Shown here in pieces: positions 40,236 to 52,127 of a stretch of 64,000 bases of DNA. The stretch is from Pipra filicauda (taxonomy: Eukaryota > Chordata > Aves > Passeriformes > Pipridae). The position numbers were made by a program, and so were the translations under genes. The stretch lies in the NCBI RefSeq assembly GCF_003945595.2, contig NW_024104358.1, positions 186,001 to 250,000 on the forward strand, given 5' to 3'. How positions within the stretch are numbered: position 1 is the stretch's first letter; each line of letters starts with the position of its first letter. The notes beneath the pieces were generated by a model. The model saw only the letters and a list, made by a program, of their open reading frames with translations. It did no database searches and was not told the DNA's origin.

Positions 40236-41089
40236 GCTGACAGACCTGAAGGACAGGATGCCATCCAGAGAGGCCAGGACAAACTTGAGAAGTGGGCCCA
40301 TGGGAATCTTATGAGGTTTAACAAGAGCAGTTACAAGATGCTGCACTTGGGTCAGGGCAACCCCCGGTACAAAAACAGGGTGAGGATGAACAGACTGAGA
40401 GCAGCCCTGCCGAGAAGAACTTGGGGGTGCTGATGGATGAGAGGCTGGACATGAGCAGGTAAGGTGCACTCACAGCCCAGAAAGCCAATTATGGCCTGGG
40501 CTGTACCCAAAGCAGTGTGGGCAGTAGGGCCCAGAAGAGAGGTGATTCTGCCCCACTACCCCACTCCTGTGAGACCCCACCTAAGTGCTGCATCCAGCTC
40601 TAGAGCCCCCAGCATAAGAGGGACATAGACCTGTTGGAGTGAGTCCAAATGAGGGCCACCATGTTATTAGATGGATGGAGCACCTCTCCTATGAGGAAAG
40701 GCTGAGAGAATTGGGTTTGTTCAGCCTGGAAAAAGAGAAGGCTTTGGCATGACCCAATTGTGGCAGGCCAGTACCTGAAGAGAGCCCACAAGAATGTTGG
40801 AGAGGGACCTTTTACAGGAGCATGTAGTGACAGAACAAGGGGAAATGGCTTCAAACTGACAGAAGAGTAGGTCTAGATTAGATATTAGGAAAAATTCTTT
40901 ACTGTGAGAGCAGTGAGGTACTGGAACAGGTTGGACAGAGATGCTGTGGATGCCCCATCCCTGGAGGTTCAAGGCCAGGCTGGACAGGGCTCTGAGTAAC
41001 CTGACCTAGTGAAAAGTGTCCCTGCCCACGGCAGGGGGGTTGGAACTAGATGATCCCTAAAGTCCCTTCCAACCCAAACCATTCTATGA
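40236..41089 (+). mobile_element. CR1 LINE 3' half (about 850 bp)
   Basis: Plus-strand CR1 containing GCCATCCAGAGAGGCCAGGA, AGAAGTGGGCCCATG, TTGGGGGTGCTGATGGATGA (tail of ORF2), TATGAGGAAAGGCTGAGAGA, ATTGGGTTTGTTCAGCCTGG, GGAGGTTCAAGGCCAGGCTGG, and the end AAAGTCCCTTCCAACCC before CCATTCTATGAA. It is 5'-truncated within the last part of ORF2 and lies in EIF3H intron 1, antisense to the gene. Confidence 0.93.
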
Positions 41090-44000
41090 AACTGAAGATT
41101 AGAGGTGAAACTGAATTTCACATGTTATACTAATCTTGAGAAATTTTACAATCTCTACTGACAAACACCAAATTCACCTAAATGCATATTATAGCTCATC
41201 TGCAGAGATCTTCGAATTTTTCTAGATTCTCTTATGCAACAGTACTGCATTTCTGACCATTCCTGACATGGCAGAGGTCTAAACATTTATTCTTTTCTTC
41301 TTTGTGCTTAACTTTGGAATAAAAGCTCTTAAACCATTAGACCAATTTTAATACAGGAGAAGTAAAAAAAAAAAAATAAATAAAAAAGTACTGGTTTCCA
41401 TTAAGACCTTCAACATCTTAAAGTAATTGCTTTGCCAGATATCTTCAGTCCTAACTACGATTGGTGGCCAAAAAAAAGGTATTTTAATTCCCTGAGAATA
41501 ATCAGAAAGATACTTAATCTGAACATCCTGTCCAAAAATCTAAAGCCAAAAGGACAAAACTGAGTAGACTTGAAAAGCAAGGCAACTTCAGAAAAATGTT
41601 GTTTTGAATAGCAACTTCAGAAATAACAAGCCTTAGCCCTCACTGTTCTGTCCAGGAAGTGTAACAGTCATCTTTTGGACAGAAGACCTTGAACGCCCCA
41701 CAATATTTTACCTTTATCTTGACTTGCTAGAGTCTAAACACCAACATTTATAAAGCCTTTGAAAATATAGTTCTTGAAATAGTAAGCTCACATTTTATGT
41801 CACTCACAGCTAATTCAACACCAGATGTTAAAATCTTACTTCTGAACTTGACAGAAATTTGGGGCTTAAAAACAGTACTTATATAGGAAGCATAATGGAA
41901 TGACACGTGCTATTTCATACCATTTCAAGTGGGTGCAAACATCAAAATCTCCTCTTGACGAGAGTGGAAGTGTCTTGGAGCTGAGCCTAAATTCATCAAC
42001 TGTGAACAATGCGTATTGATCTGAGGTGGTTCTTGAGCAGGGGCTGCTACATATATTTTCATACTGAAATTATAAATTATAGGAGTCTGTTGATTTTGTC
42101 TCATGCAGGCCTTCAGTACCAAATGATTTTGGAAATTCATGTTAAATTGAATGGAAAATAGTCTATCTTGAACTATGGGGGGATGATGTTATATGCTTCT
42201 ATTTGAATATTTTTGAGTATTAGGAAGCGTATGAGAAGCATCCAAACCTTTTTGTTCCCTGGGTGACTTATTACATCACTTGGTACAATAGCACCTGCTT
42301 AGTTTGTAAACCTCAAGATTTTAGATGACTCAACTACAACAGGGAACATTAGTAACCTTGCTGCTCCACAACATGCAGGAGGCTTAAGAAAACTACTGAA
42401 ATCACATCAGATTGTTGATTTAACAAATATTTTCTGCCTACTACATCTTGGTTTAGGAACCATTTCATTCTGTAATTATAGGAATCTAGATGGTTTTCCA
42501 TATTACTTCTTGTTTGTAACCAACTAACTCACACTAACTAGCCCTCTAACACTTTCCTGCAGTGTTTGGTTGGGTTTTTTCCCAACAGAACAAAGAAGAT
42601 GATAACATCCATACATAGCATTAAGCCAGATATAACAGACCTTGCCATTTTATCTCAGTAAATGGCTGATTCAAAGCACAATTCTAAGTCAGTAACAGGC
42701 CACGAAGCATTTTATCACTCCTTCCTGAACATTAACTGCTTATATGCACTGTTTGGGGCATGGCTGGAAAAACTCTACCTTGCTTACCCCGAAGCTCAGT
42801 CTAGGAAAAGTAGACATTCAGTTCATTTTTAACTTTCTGTAATTCTCTTGCACAGATTCTGTGTAGCTCAGCAGCAATTTAATGCAAACTGAACTCAAGC
42901 TTCAACCACCACCAGAAAATGCCCCACAGAAAATACTTGGTAAGTACCCACTTCTTCAGTTGCTTTATCTCTCTTTTTAAAAAGAATTACTTCCAAACTG
43001 CTGTGATTCAAGAGCCCTAGAATTTCCCTTAAGCAAGAGGGAAACCCTCCTATCAGGATGCAGAGGGCCTTCCTCTACATCCATACAGCCTCCCTGCCCC
43101 TTTCAACAGCCCCAGGCTTCCAACAGAGGTGGTCATTCTCACAGTGCAAGTCCAGATTCACTACAGACACTGCCAAGTGATAGACACAGACACTATTTAC
43201 TGGAAGCACACTAAGCTGCTGTACACGTGGATTAGCTGCTCACCCATTCTGTTACTGGGATACTTTAAAAGTCACAGATATTTAAAAAAAAAGACAACAT
43301 AAAGCCTATTAAAAAAAGCTACTCCAAATTATAAAAATCACTGATTTCAGAAAAAACAAGACACGGAATATGAAACAAACGATTTCTTAATACCTAGAAC
43401 TAAAATTGGTGAATACCTTATCTAAAATATAAAACAGAAAAGACAAACTGAGACACACAGGCAGGTGAAATTCAGCCTGAAGAACTGAAACGGTACAGAC
43501 ATTGAGCCTGTTTCTGTACAAGTACAACATTAGAAGGAAGATTACTGTGTTTTGGTTAGAGGTATGTTGGTTTTTCATAGGCTGTGTTTTTCCTTGACTC
43601 TGCCAGGAACCTGCATTCATCAGCTAATGTCTTGTAGGTACCATGAAATATCTGCTTAAGTCATTTATTTACTCATGTCCAAGTGAACTGCTTGTTCTTG
43701 CAAAGGGAGGAAGTTAAACACAAATGGCAGTACATCAAAGGAAAAACTAATTAAACTGTGGAGAAAAGAGAAGTTTATTAAAACATAGGAAAATACTGAA
43801 TGTTAATCGAGGTGTGTTTTACCAAATAGACCCCAATCTCTTCCTGATTTTGATCCCACTGTATTTTGGGGGTTCTTTCATACTGCACAGCAGTTCAAGT
43901 TAACAACCATCCCCATGGTTAATCACAAGCCATTAGTCCTCTTAAATATGGCCTCAGTGTAAGTAAAAATGCACCATTACACTTGTGTATTTAAATTCTC

Positions 44001-47000
44001 CATTGCTGTGTTCACACACTGGTATAATGTATTTCTCTGCAATACAAAGTCTCATAACACATTTCACAGTATATGCATTCATGCGTATTCCCATGGAAAC
44101 CATCAGGGCCACAGGCACTGTAGAATCACTTCCTTGTAGAAACATTTCTGTAAGGCAGCCCCAGGACCTCAATCCTGCAGTGGCAGGGCATTAGATGTTA
44201 TTAGCACACTGTCAGGAGGCAGTGATAGGGTTGTAATAATATCAACATCCAAAATTCTGCTAGTTACAAGTGGGATGGAGCATTTCCCCAGGACTAGTTA
44301 GTATATTATTTCTCCTATTTCCCAAATCTCACTGAACTCAAATCTTTTGAAAACATTCAGTGCTTCAGGCAATTTTTGTAAATCGCCAATACAATTTATA
44401 TTTATTATTTTTAATGAATTCAATACTTAACCATCATTTCAAGAATGAAAGCTGATGAATACACTCCTTCAGAGCACAACATATGGAAACTATATAGAAG
44501 CGGTAGAGGCAGGCACAGTTTCAACATTTTCTGCTTGAAACAGCAGAGCCTTGCGCTCACACTTCACCATACAGTCGATACATATGTTCTGTCTATTAGT
44601 GACTCACCATCCTTCAACCATTCACAGTGCTCACTGAGCTGGGAGTGTATTTGCAAGTATAAGGTTTTCTCTTCAGCATCAACTTCTAGTAGCTTTCTGT
44701 GAAAAGATTTGAAGATGACAGCCAAAAGTAGCAGTAGCAACTTCATTTAGCAGCTTATTCTTTAATCAGATTGTGCCAGAGTGTTACCATTTTGAAGATA
44801 AAAACTGCAAGATAGTTACCCTTACCTATTTGAGCGTCAAAAACTAGTAAAATAGGGTAGACCTAGATGGGAAGCAGGGAGTGAGGGCTTATCTGAGACT
44901 ACTGATCTTTTTCAAGAACCATGTCCTGCAAAACAAAACCAGAATACATATAATATACTATTTAAGGGTGTGTCTTTAAAGCACGATTTCCATATGCATT
45001 CAACAGATGCTTCCAAGTAACCAGTAAAATCCCTACCGGACATGACTTCCATGTCACTTTAATAATTTATAACCTTTTACACAACAATTTTTTCCACATT
45101 GAAGCACTCAGCCTTTTTGGCAAACACTTGGTTATGTGCTAAGGCAACAGAGACGGATCCTCCTAGTAACAGTCAGTGCAATCCAGAGAACCAAGCCTGG
45201 AGAGAGTCTCAGTTTCCCTGAGAAAAAAGTGTAAAATTGAGAAAAAAACACACCAAACTTGAACGTCAGAGATCTGCCACATGAAAATTACTTCCAGAAG
45301 ACTTCCACTTCTAATAACAGCTACTGTGACAGTGAGATTAAAAACAACCATTCTAATTTTATCACTGAGAAAGCCAATGGAGAAAGCAGTATAGCTTTCA
45401 AATTGTTCCCAAGGAGTGATGACAGCTGCAGTAAATACCCTAAGTGTCATTTAAAGTTCAAAAAGCTCTAAAACAGTCTTTATTTCTTTTTTGCATTGAT
45501 AGTAATGTAATAGTAAAAAAACCCCGAGTCCTAAGTGCTCAAAACTCAGCCCTATATTGGTGAAGGATTTTGTCAGAATTCTTCCTCAGCTACACATAAA
45601 AAATCCCAAATATTGACAAGTGATTTGCACCTCCAAGATCCTAAACACCAAAGAACACTTGCCTAACACAAAGAGGTATGCATAGTGCTTACTGCACAGA
45701 TATGGGCTCCATGGAACAGGAATGATGCCAAGGAACAGACTGCAAAGCAGAATACAAAGCGTGAACAGAACAAAGGCAAAGACTGACAAGCCTTATATGC
45801 TCAAAGCAACATCCTAACACTCATTTTCCAGAAAAACCCCAAATATTTATAAAAGAGAACTAGCCTGTTATTGCATGCATACAGCAAACGTCAGCTGCAT
45901 CTTGAAACTCCGGTCTGAAGAGAAAATAAGCCTCTGTATTAACTTTAAAATTTGATTAAGACAAAAGAAATTAGTAAAATGCTTACCTGAAATAAATATT
46001 CATATACAAGTAATTCAAAAATATTCCTACATTTATGCTTAAGTAACTTTGTGTATGCATATTACAAAAGACATTATCAAAGGTAAGTTCCATTGTCTTG
46101 GTCTTAGATTACTGAAGAGCTTTAAAAATACTAACAGGAGTATTTATTATATGAGCCTGATTATTTTTTTCCATTTAGTACACTAACAATTTATTTACTT
46201 TTCATTAAGCTGATGCCATTCTGTTACATGGTAACTCTATCAAACCGCTGAGCACTGTTGTAAAGCCAGTATCACATCTCTGCAATGTTAATGCTGCCAG
46301 AAGACTAAAAGTAATATGAAAGAACAGCATGGTCAAAGCTGTACCATCACTGAGAACATATTTTGAGCTTGTGCGTAAATACGGAAAAACAACATACAAA
46401 GTAGCCATATCCAAAAATATACAAATACAAATATCCAAAAACAAGAGACTTGATCCTCTTCCTACAAGGCCTGTCATAAGGTCAGTAAGATTTAATTAAA
46501 AGATGGAAGAAAAAGTCCTAAGGCGGAATAGGGTCTAGAAGTTGTTCACTTCATACACACCACCAAGGGCCTTTCAGTATCTGTACGTGCTGATTTCCTC
46601 TCTGTGGCCTCCTGTACCACATACACTTCCCTCAACTACACTGTGATGTACATCAGCTGCAAAGGTCTAATTCTCTTACAAACTGAAAACCAAAGGAGAA
46701 CATTTAACAAGGTTTCAGTGTGCAAGAGGACATAATGCACTACCCCAGCAACAAAGCCAGCACTTGTCACCTCCCCACTCACAGAGTCAAAGTTAACACC
46801 TAAATAGGATACAAAGGTAATGCTTATTACCTGCTGTGTTTCAGATATAATATTCTCATCACTAAAATGTAGGAAGTTATTTGAAACATATTTGGTGGAA
46901 ATACTCTTTTCCTCGGTATTAACACAACCAAATAGAAATCACAAGAGCACAATTTACTGCTTTCACAGAAGCTATGCATACACAATTACCACATAAGAGA

Positions 47001-48417
47001 CCAGCCTGATATGCACAAGAGGGACAAAATATAATGAGAAGTTTAACTCTTAATGACAGCACTGTAGAAGGCAACACATTATTTCTCCTTGCATTGAGCA
47101 AAAAAAGAAAAGCCTGTTTTGAAATAAGATTTTCCCCTTAAAGCCTTGAAGTGTAACACTGCTCAACACATTTAAGCCCCCTCCACATTTAGATTAACTC
47201 CTTTTGTCAGCACGCGAGTTTCACGGTATGAAGCGATACCAGATGTTCTGGTTTTAAATGCCTCACTTGAGTACACTTACCATGACACTTATGAGATGCC
47301 AAGTGCACCACTGCGCTCTTACAAATCATATAAAGTTTATGCTTTGTTAGCAAGTATACCTGCTATCCCCTGACAAAATCTGCGTCCTCACACCATCACG
47401 ATGTGGGTACTTTACCCACTGCAGTTTAAGAAATCTTCACTAAGCCTGAAAAGTGTTACATTCCAAGGAAGTTCTTGCCCTTTCAACTTACCAGCACACA
47501 ATAATGCTTTCTCTTCTGAATTTAAGCATAGATTATATGTCAGAAGTTCCCCTCTGGGTTAGACTCACGCAACTCATTGTACATGAAGATTAATAGCGCA
47601 TAAAACAAAGCGCCTCTGTCTTCTCTATGCTTCAAGGTATCCATGAACACATTAAGCCAGTATTCACTTCACACACTAACTCTCAGAGCCAGCATAATCT
47701 GATCTAATTTTTTAGGGAAACAGGTCAAGGAAAAGTCAACTAGATTAAACTTCAACTTAAAATTCCATTTTAACTCCTTTAGAGAACACACAAAACACAA
47801 TACAGCCTAAAGGACATTATGCCCTAAAATCCTATTCTACAGCTCTGCAGTGTCAAGAAACTGTACAGAGAAGAGCAGGTAGAACACACTCTCTGTGCAT
47901 TCTTCAAAAAGGGTATAGAAGGGGGGGAAAAAAAGCAGAAGAAATGCTAGGAAAGGCACAATATTTACAACTTAAGAAATGTCAAGAGATTTTTAGCCAG
48001 TTCAATACAGGCTTCACTGGTACTAAAAATTACTCAAATACTATGGATATTGATTGCTTTCTTTCCTAGAGTGTCAAAAGTTAGAATTTTAAAAAGTGCT
48101 TAAGCAAACATTTGCAAGATAAGCCTCAAAAACTGATTTTCAGCAATCATGGTACCTTATTTAATTTACTATGATCAAACATATCACCCTAAAGGGCTCC
48201 TCACCCAAGAAGCTAACTAGGCTTTCCCTATCCCTAGCTGGGAATACAGTCTAGTCAATCCTACATCTTTAAGGCAAAAATGGCTGGTAATAAGAAAACA
48301 TGGCACAAGCAACCTAAATATCACAATTATGAGTAGAGTAACTACTGAAAAAGAATTCAATAATGATGTTAGGGTGTTTTTAAAAAGGCAGACTCACACA
48401 TTCTTACCTATATTTTT

Positions 48418-48434
48418 ATAAATAAATAAATAAA
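48418..48434. repeat. Short AAAT microsatellite
   Basis: Four AAAT-type units in EIF3H intron 1. Confidence 0.85.
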
Positions 48435-51320
48435 CAGATAAACCTTCTACACACCACAGGTAAGAATACAAAGCACTGGGCATACTGCACCATCACCAAA
48501 CTAGGGATGATGCAATGAAGCTTAAAGTAACAATCTTTGATTAAATCAGTCATATCTGACACAAGAGAAATATCTGCACTACAGCCACACTAGTGCTGGA
48601 GGTGCACAAATGCAGACAAGGCCTACAACTTCTAACCATCTTCTTGACATATTTATGTTTTAGCCGATGCATGTTTGTATTTAATATAAATAAACTTACA
48701 AAGGTACTTTAACTTAAGCTCTATACAAAATTTAAGAAGGACACCTAAATGTATATTCAAATGCTCACAGAATTAGGCAGCTGGAACAAATACTGGATGT
48801 ATTAGTCTTCTCCGTATGTGAGAATGTGAAAGTATGTTTAGAAAGCTTGTTATTTCAGAGGAACAGTAAAGTATAAAATCTCCAATATTTACCTTAAAAC
48901 ATAGCACATAATGATGCAGCAATACTTACTTTCGGGCCTCCTTTTTAAATTTGGTACAATACAACAACCCAGAGTTAACTTCTTATTTTAATCTGATTAA
49001 TTCCTTATTTCACTACATATGGTGTAATTTGGATTTAGATCAAGTGCAGCTTTTCAGGTAACAAACTAACAAATTTAGAAGTACTGCCACGTCAAGAGTA
49101 AAAACAAACAATGAAATCCTAACTAGTAAGATAGGTTAAATTCACTTCTTGAAATATTAATGCTATTAGAGTAATTTATTTTGGTTTTAATATCTAGAAG
49201 ATTGTATTGTTTTCTGATTAATTTTTGAGAAATTTATAGCAGACAGGAATTATCTATGCATACAATTATATTGGGAGTTTTGAATAAGGAATGCCTTTTG
49301 TAAGGCACAGTAAGCAAAAGTGGGTATTGTTCTTCATCCAGTGTAGGAGTACAGGAATGACTACAGCATCAAAGGAAATGGACTCTATCCAGCTGCTTTT
49401 ACAACAGAGGAAAAAACACTGATTGCATGTGGGTCCAGAGCCGTCGACGTTGTTAAACAAGCCATGTTTGATGTCCTCTCTTTTTGGAACTGGTTGTCTT
49501 CTGAATGATTGAACTGACCGTGTCCTGCAGTTTAAACCACACAATAAACAGAAAGATGAGATTTCTGCTCTTCCTTTTACGGAATATTGTGATCTGCTTT
49601 TGATATATTTAGTAATAATCATTAGTAGTGTCAGCTTGTGCTTGTTCTAGAGATCACTGTATTTAACTCATCCCTGGTGAGTGGGGAAGTGTACTCTTGT
49701 TACTTTGTGAGAGCACAGTGAAATATTAGGAACATTTTAGCAGATTTCAGTAAGATACTTGAAGGATTTGCAACAGAAGCCTCTTTGTTTACAAAGCAAG
49801 CAAATTTATGCCAACATTTTGCTCCCTCATAGGTATCACGGAAGTTTATGAACCACACCGTCAGTGTCCTGAGAACACTTTGTGTAAGACACATCTCCAG
49901 CAGGTGGGAAGGTGAAAGCTTCCACCTCCCTCTGTAGGACTCCATGCAAGAGGCACCACTGAGCTGCACCAGGAGAACACACAAGGACAAGGGGGGGAAA
50001 AAAGCATGAAACAGAAAGTACTCAAAGGCATTTGCTGGACTGTAAGGAGACCATCAGGGCCATTCACAGTTGATCTGAACCAACAGCAGCTCACAAAGCA
50101 GATTATACATCTGATAGAGAACAGTTTTTAAACACCTGTTCTCTTTATTTCTTTAAAGCAGGAACAAAATAAATCAGATTTAACAGTTGTTATCAAAGTT
50201 CAAAACTGATTGCACAGAAATGGAATTAAGGCTCTGTATCCTGCTCTTAACTATTCCCTTTTTCACTGTTCTCTTAAACTTGCTAATAAACAGCCACACA
50301 CCCACACTGACTGTCTGGCACCAGCCCGAGCAGGAGCAGTCTGACATCCACTGCTAGATTTTTAGGGCATTTCACAGTCAGTTTTCACCACTCCTTGAAA
50401 ATGTTCCATACACCAAAGTCATGGACACACAGACAGTTGGACAGGACAGTGCACAAAACTATAATTCAAGTTTTCTCTTTCACAAAACCTACTACACACA
50501 AATAAGTTATTCTTTCTCTTCCCAAATATTTTCTCCACTATGTAACTCCAGGACAAGGACTGAAGACTTTCAGTAATAAATGCCAAGCAGGCTCTAAAGT
50601 TTCTCTCAAAACTATGATGTTCCTTCTCATAACCAGGGCACCAATTCTCTCCTTCCTGCTTCAGCTGCACAGTGTTCTACTGACATTTGGCAAAGACAAT
50701 GAAGTAATAAACAGTGCTTCTACCCTTCAGAAGTAACTCTTCCTTTCTATGTCATTAATAGTATTACCAACTGATAAGACATGAACCAACACACGAAGAG
50801 GCAGCAGCAAAGCCAAGAATCAGCTTTAGGAGATGTTCTTCTATTCCAGGTCTGCATGGATTGTCTGTATCAGGATGACTCCGTTCTCTGATACGTCCCT
50901 CCAACCCGCCAGGTTACTTTATTTCTCATTAAGCAAAAGCAACCGGTGCTGCAGCCCTGGCAGGGACGGCATAAAGCACAACGGGGAGGGAAAAACCCGC
51001 CGTGCTTGTCACCTCGTACACCTGCGCAGCTTTCTGAGTGTGTGGCGAGTCTGAGGCGTGAAAGCTGGAACCGGCAAACCCGGGCACGGGGCGGCGGAGC
51101 TGAGGGATGAGAGGGGGCATTTAAAGGCAATTTAATTTACTCTCTGCCCTGGTCCGACCTTCGCTCACACCGGACGGGAGCCGCTCCCAGCCCTGGGACG
51201 AGCAGGGGGAGCCCGGCACGGGAGGCTCAGCAAGAGGATGAGGCCGTTCCTGCCCTTCAGGCGGCCCCGCTCCCGGCACTGCCCCACGGACCGGCCCCGC
51301 TGGCGGTTCCACGCGGCCGC

Positions 51321-51338
51321 CCCGCCCGCCCCCCGCCC
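51321..51338 (-). promoter_or_regulatory. Potential G-quadruplex at the start of EIF3H intron 1
   Basis: On the minus (transcribed RNA sense) strand there are G runs of 3, 6, 3 and 3 separated by single C residues, meeting the usual G3+N1-7 pattern for a four-run quadruplex. It begins about 26 nt after the exon 1 donor, so it would be in the nascent EIF3H pre-mRNA and in the R-loop-prone region just downstream of the start site. Folding is predicted from sequence only. Confidence 0.5.
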
Positions 51339-51364
51339 GCGGCGGCCCCGGGCCCTCCGCTCAC

Positions 51365-51484
51365 CAGCCCGTCGATCTGCACTTGCTTGACGGCCGAGTC
51401 TCCCGCAGCCGCAGCTTTGCCCTTGCCCTTGCTGGCACCGAAGCCGCCGCCGGCAGCGCCCGGGCCCTCCTTGCGCGACGCCAT
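51365..51484 (-). CDS. EIF3H: EIF3H coding exon 1 (eIF3 subunit h, residues 1-40)
   Basis: This exon encodes the N-terminus of eukaryotic translation initiation factor 3 subunit h, a cytoplasmic non-catalytic MPN-domain subunit of the eIF3 complex that helps recruit mRNA to the 40S ribosome. Reading on the minus strand from the ATG at 51484, it starts MASRKEGPGAAGG, runs through a Gly/Ala/Lys-rich low-complexity stretch, and ends in the conserved block SAVKQVQIDGL, which I recognise from vertebrate EIF3H. The exon ends after a complete codon (CTG at 51367-51365) and is followed by a good donor, GTGAGC. Phase 0 matches exon 2, which resumes with VVLKII. The low-complexity segment is about four residues shorter than in human EIF3H as I remember it; this segment varies in vertebrates. 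The exon sits in a CpG island. The start is fixed by the conserved MASRKEG and by a pyrimidine tract about 20 bp upstream. Confidence 0.95.
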
Positions 51485-51500
51485 CGCTGTCCCCGCACGG

Positions 51501-51545
51501 CCGGAAAGAGAAACACGGCGCACAGGAAGCGGCCAAATGGCCGGG
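51501..51545 (-). promoter_or_regulatory. EIF3H: EIF3H core promoter and predicted transcription start with TOP-like tract
   Basis: Upstream of the EIF3H ATG the minus strand reads an uninterrupted pyrimidine run, CTCTTTCC, beginning at 51510, which has the form of a 5' terminal oligopyrimidine (TOP) start. eIF3h is one of the eIF3 subunits reported to be made from TOP mRNA, so this is a sensible predicted start, giving a 5'UTR of about 25 nt. Just upstream are an ETS-type core (CTTCCTG on the minus strand, 51523-51529), an AAATGGCC element resembling a YY1 site (51535-51542), and a GGGGCGG GC box near 51543. No TATA box is seen. The transcription start itself is inferred from sequence, not shown. 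Confidence 0.55.
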
Positions 51546-51630
51546 GCGGTGCGCGAAGAAGCGGCCCCGGGCGGGAACGAGGCCCTAGCTCGGTGTGCCC
51601 GGGGACAGCCGTGCCCTGTGCTTCCCAGTC

Positions 51631-52127
51631 AGAGATCATCGAGTCCAACCTGTGACCGATCACCACCTTGTCAACTAGACCATGGCACTAAGTGCCATGT
51701 CCAGTCTTTCCTTACACATCTCCAGGGACGGAGGCTCCACCATCTCCCTGGGCAGCCCATTTTAATGTTTAACAGCCATTGCTGTAAATTCTTCCTGATG
51801 TCCGACATGAACCTCCCCTGGTGCAGCTTGAGGCCATTTCCTCTCATTCTGTCCTCTCATTTACCTGGGTGAAGAGACTGACCCCCACCTGGCAAGAGCG
51901 TCCTTTCAGGCGGTTCTAGAGAGCGATGAGGTCTCCCTGGAGCCTCCTCTGGGCTGAACACCCCCAGCTCCCTCAGCTGCTTGTGGGACTTGTGCTCCAG
52001 ACCCTTCACCAGCTCTGCTGCCCTTCTCTGGACACGCTCCAGCCCCTCAGTGTCCTTCTTGTAGTGAGGGCCCCAAAACTGGACACAGGATTTGAGGCCT
52101 CACCAGTGCCGGGTATAGGGGGATGGT
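51631..52127 (-). mobile_element. CR1 LINE, 5'-truncated 3' end, next to EIF3H promoter
   Basis: On the minus strand this stretch matches the 3' portion of a CR1 element. Read on the plus strand it shows, in inverted order, the CR1 landmarks GATCATCGAGTCCAACC, a CCATGTCCAGTC block, the CCAGGGACGGAGGCTCCACC-like block, TGAACCTCCCCTGG, GAAGAGACTGACCCCCACC, and TCCAGACCCTTCACCAGCTC followed by GGACACGCTCCAGCCCCTCA. The CR1 3' end points at EIF3H and stops about 120 bp upstream of the predicted EIF3H start. The terminal octamer repeat typical of CR1 is missing or eroded. The element is non-coding. Confidence 0.9.

Larger units (their letters stand above)
35084..51364 (-). other. EIF3H: EIF3H intron 1 (about 16.3 kb)
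   Basis: This intron lies between two phase-0 junctions: donor GTGAGC at 51364 and an acceptor ending TTCTAG at 35084. It is AT-rich apart from its first about 420 bp, which belong to the promoter CpG island. It contains one clear CR1 fragment at 40236-41089 (same strand as the window, antisense to EIF3H), a short AAAT repeat at 48418-48434, and A-rich tracts near 37747 and 41366. The rest (35084-40235 and 41090-50939) shows no recognisable gene, RNA gene or transposon. Open frames there, such as 46205-46477, 45163-45450 and 49266-49622, have no family signature and match chance expectation for this base composition. Confidence 0.9.
50940..51620. promoter_or_regulatory. CpG island over the EIF3H 5' end
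   Basis: Base composition changes abruptly from AT-rich to strongly GC- and CpG-rich across this stretch, which covers the proximal promoter, exon 1 and the first part of intron 1 of EIF3H. CpG-dense segments include 51291-51372 and 51440-51600. The right edge is abrupt and coincides with the end of a CR1 copy starting near 51631. CpG islands of this kind mark promoters of broadly expressed housekeeping genes, which fits EIF3H. Open frames of up to 161 codons here (for example 51387-51872) are artefacts of low stop-codon density. Confidence 0.8.

Noticed and set aside
51387..51872. 161-codon plus-strand open frame over EIF3H exon 1
   Set aside because: It is antisense to a real exon and continues into a CR1 copy; composition artefact.
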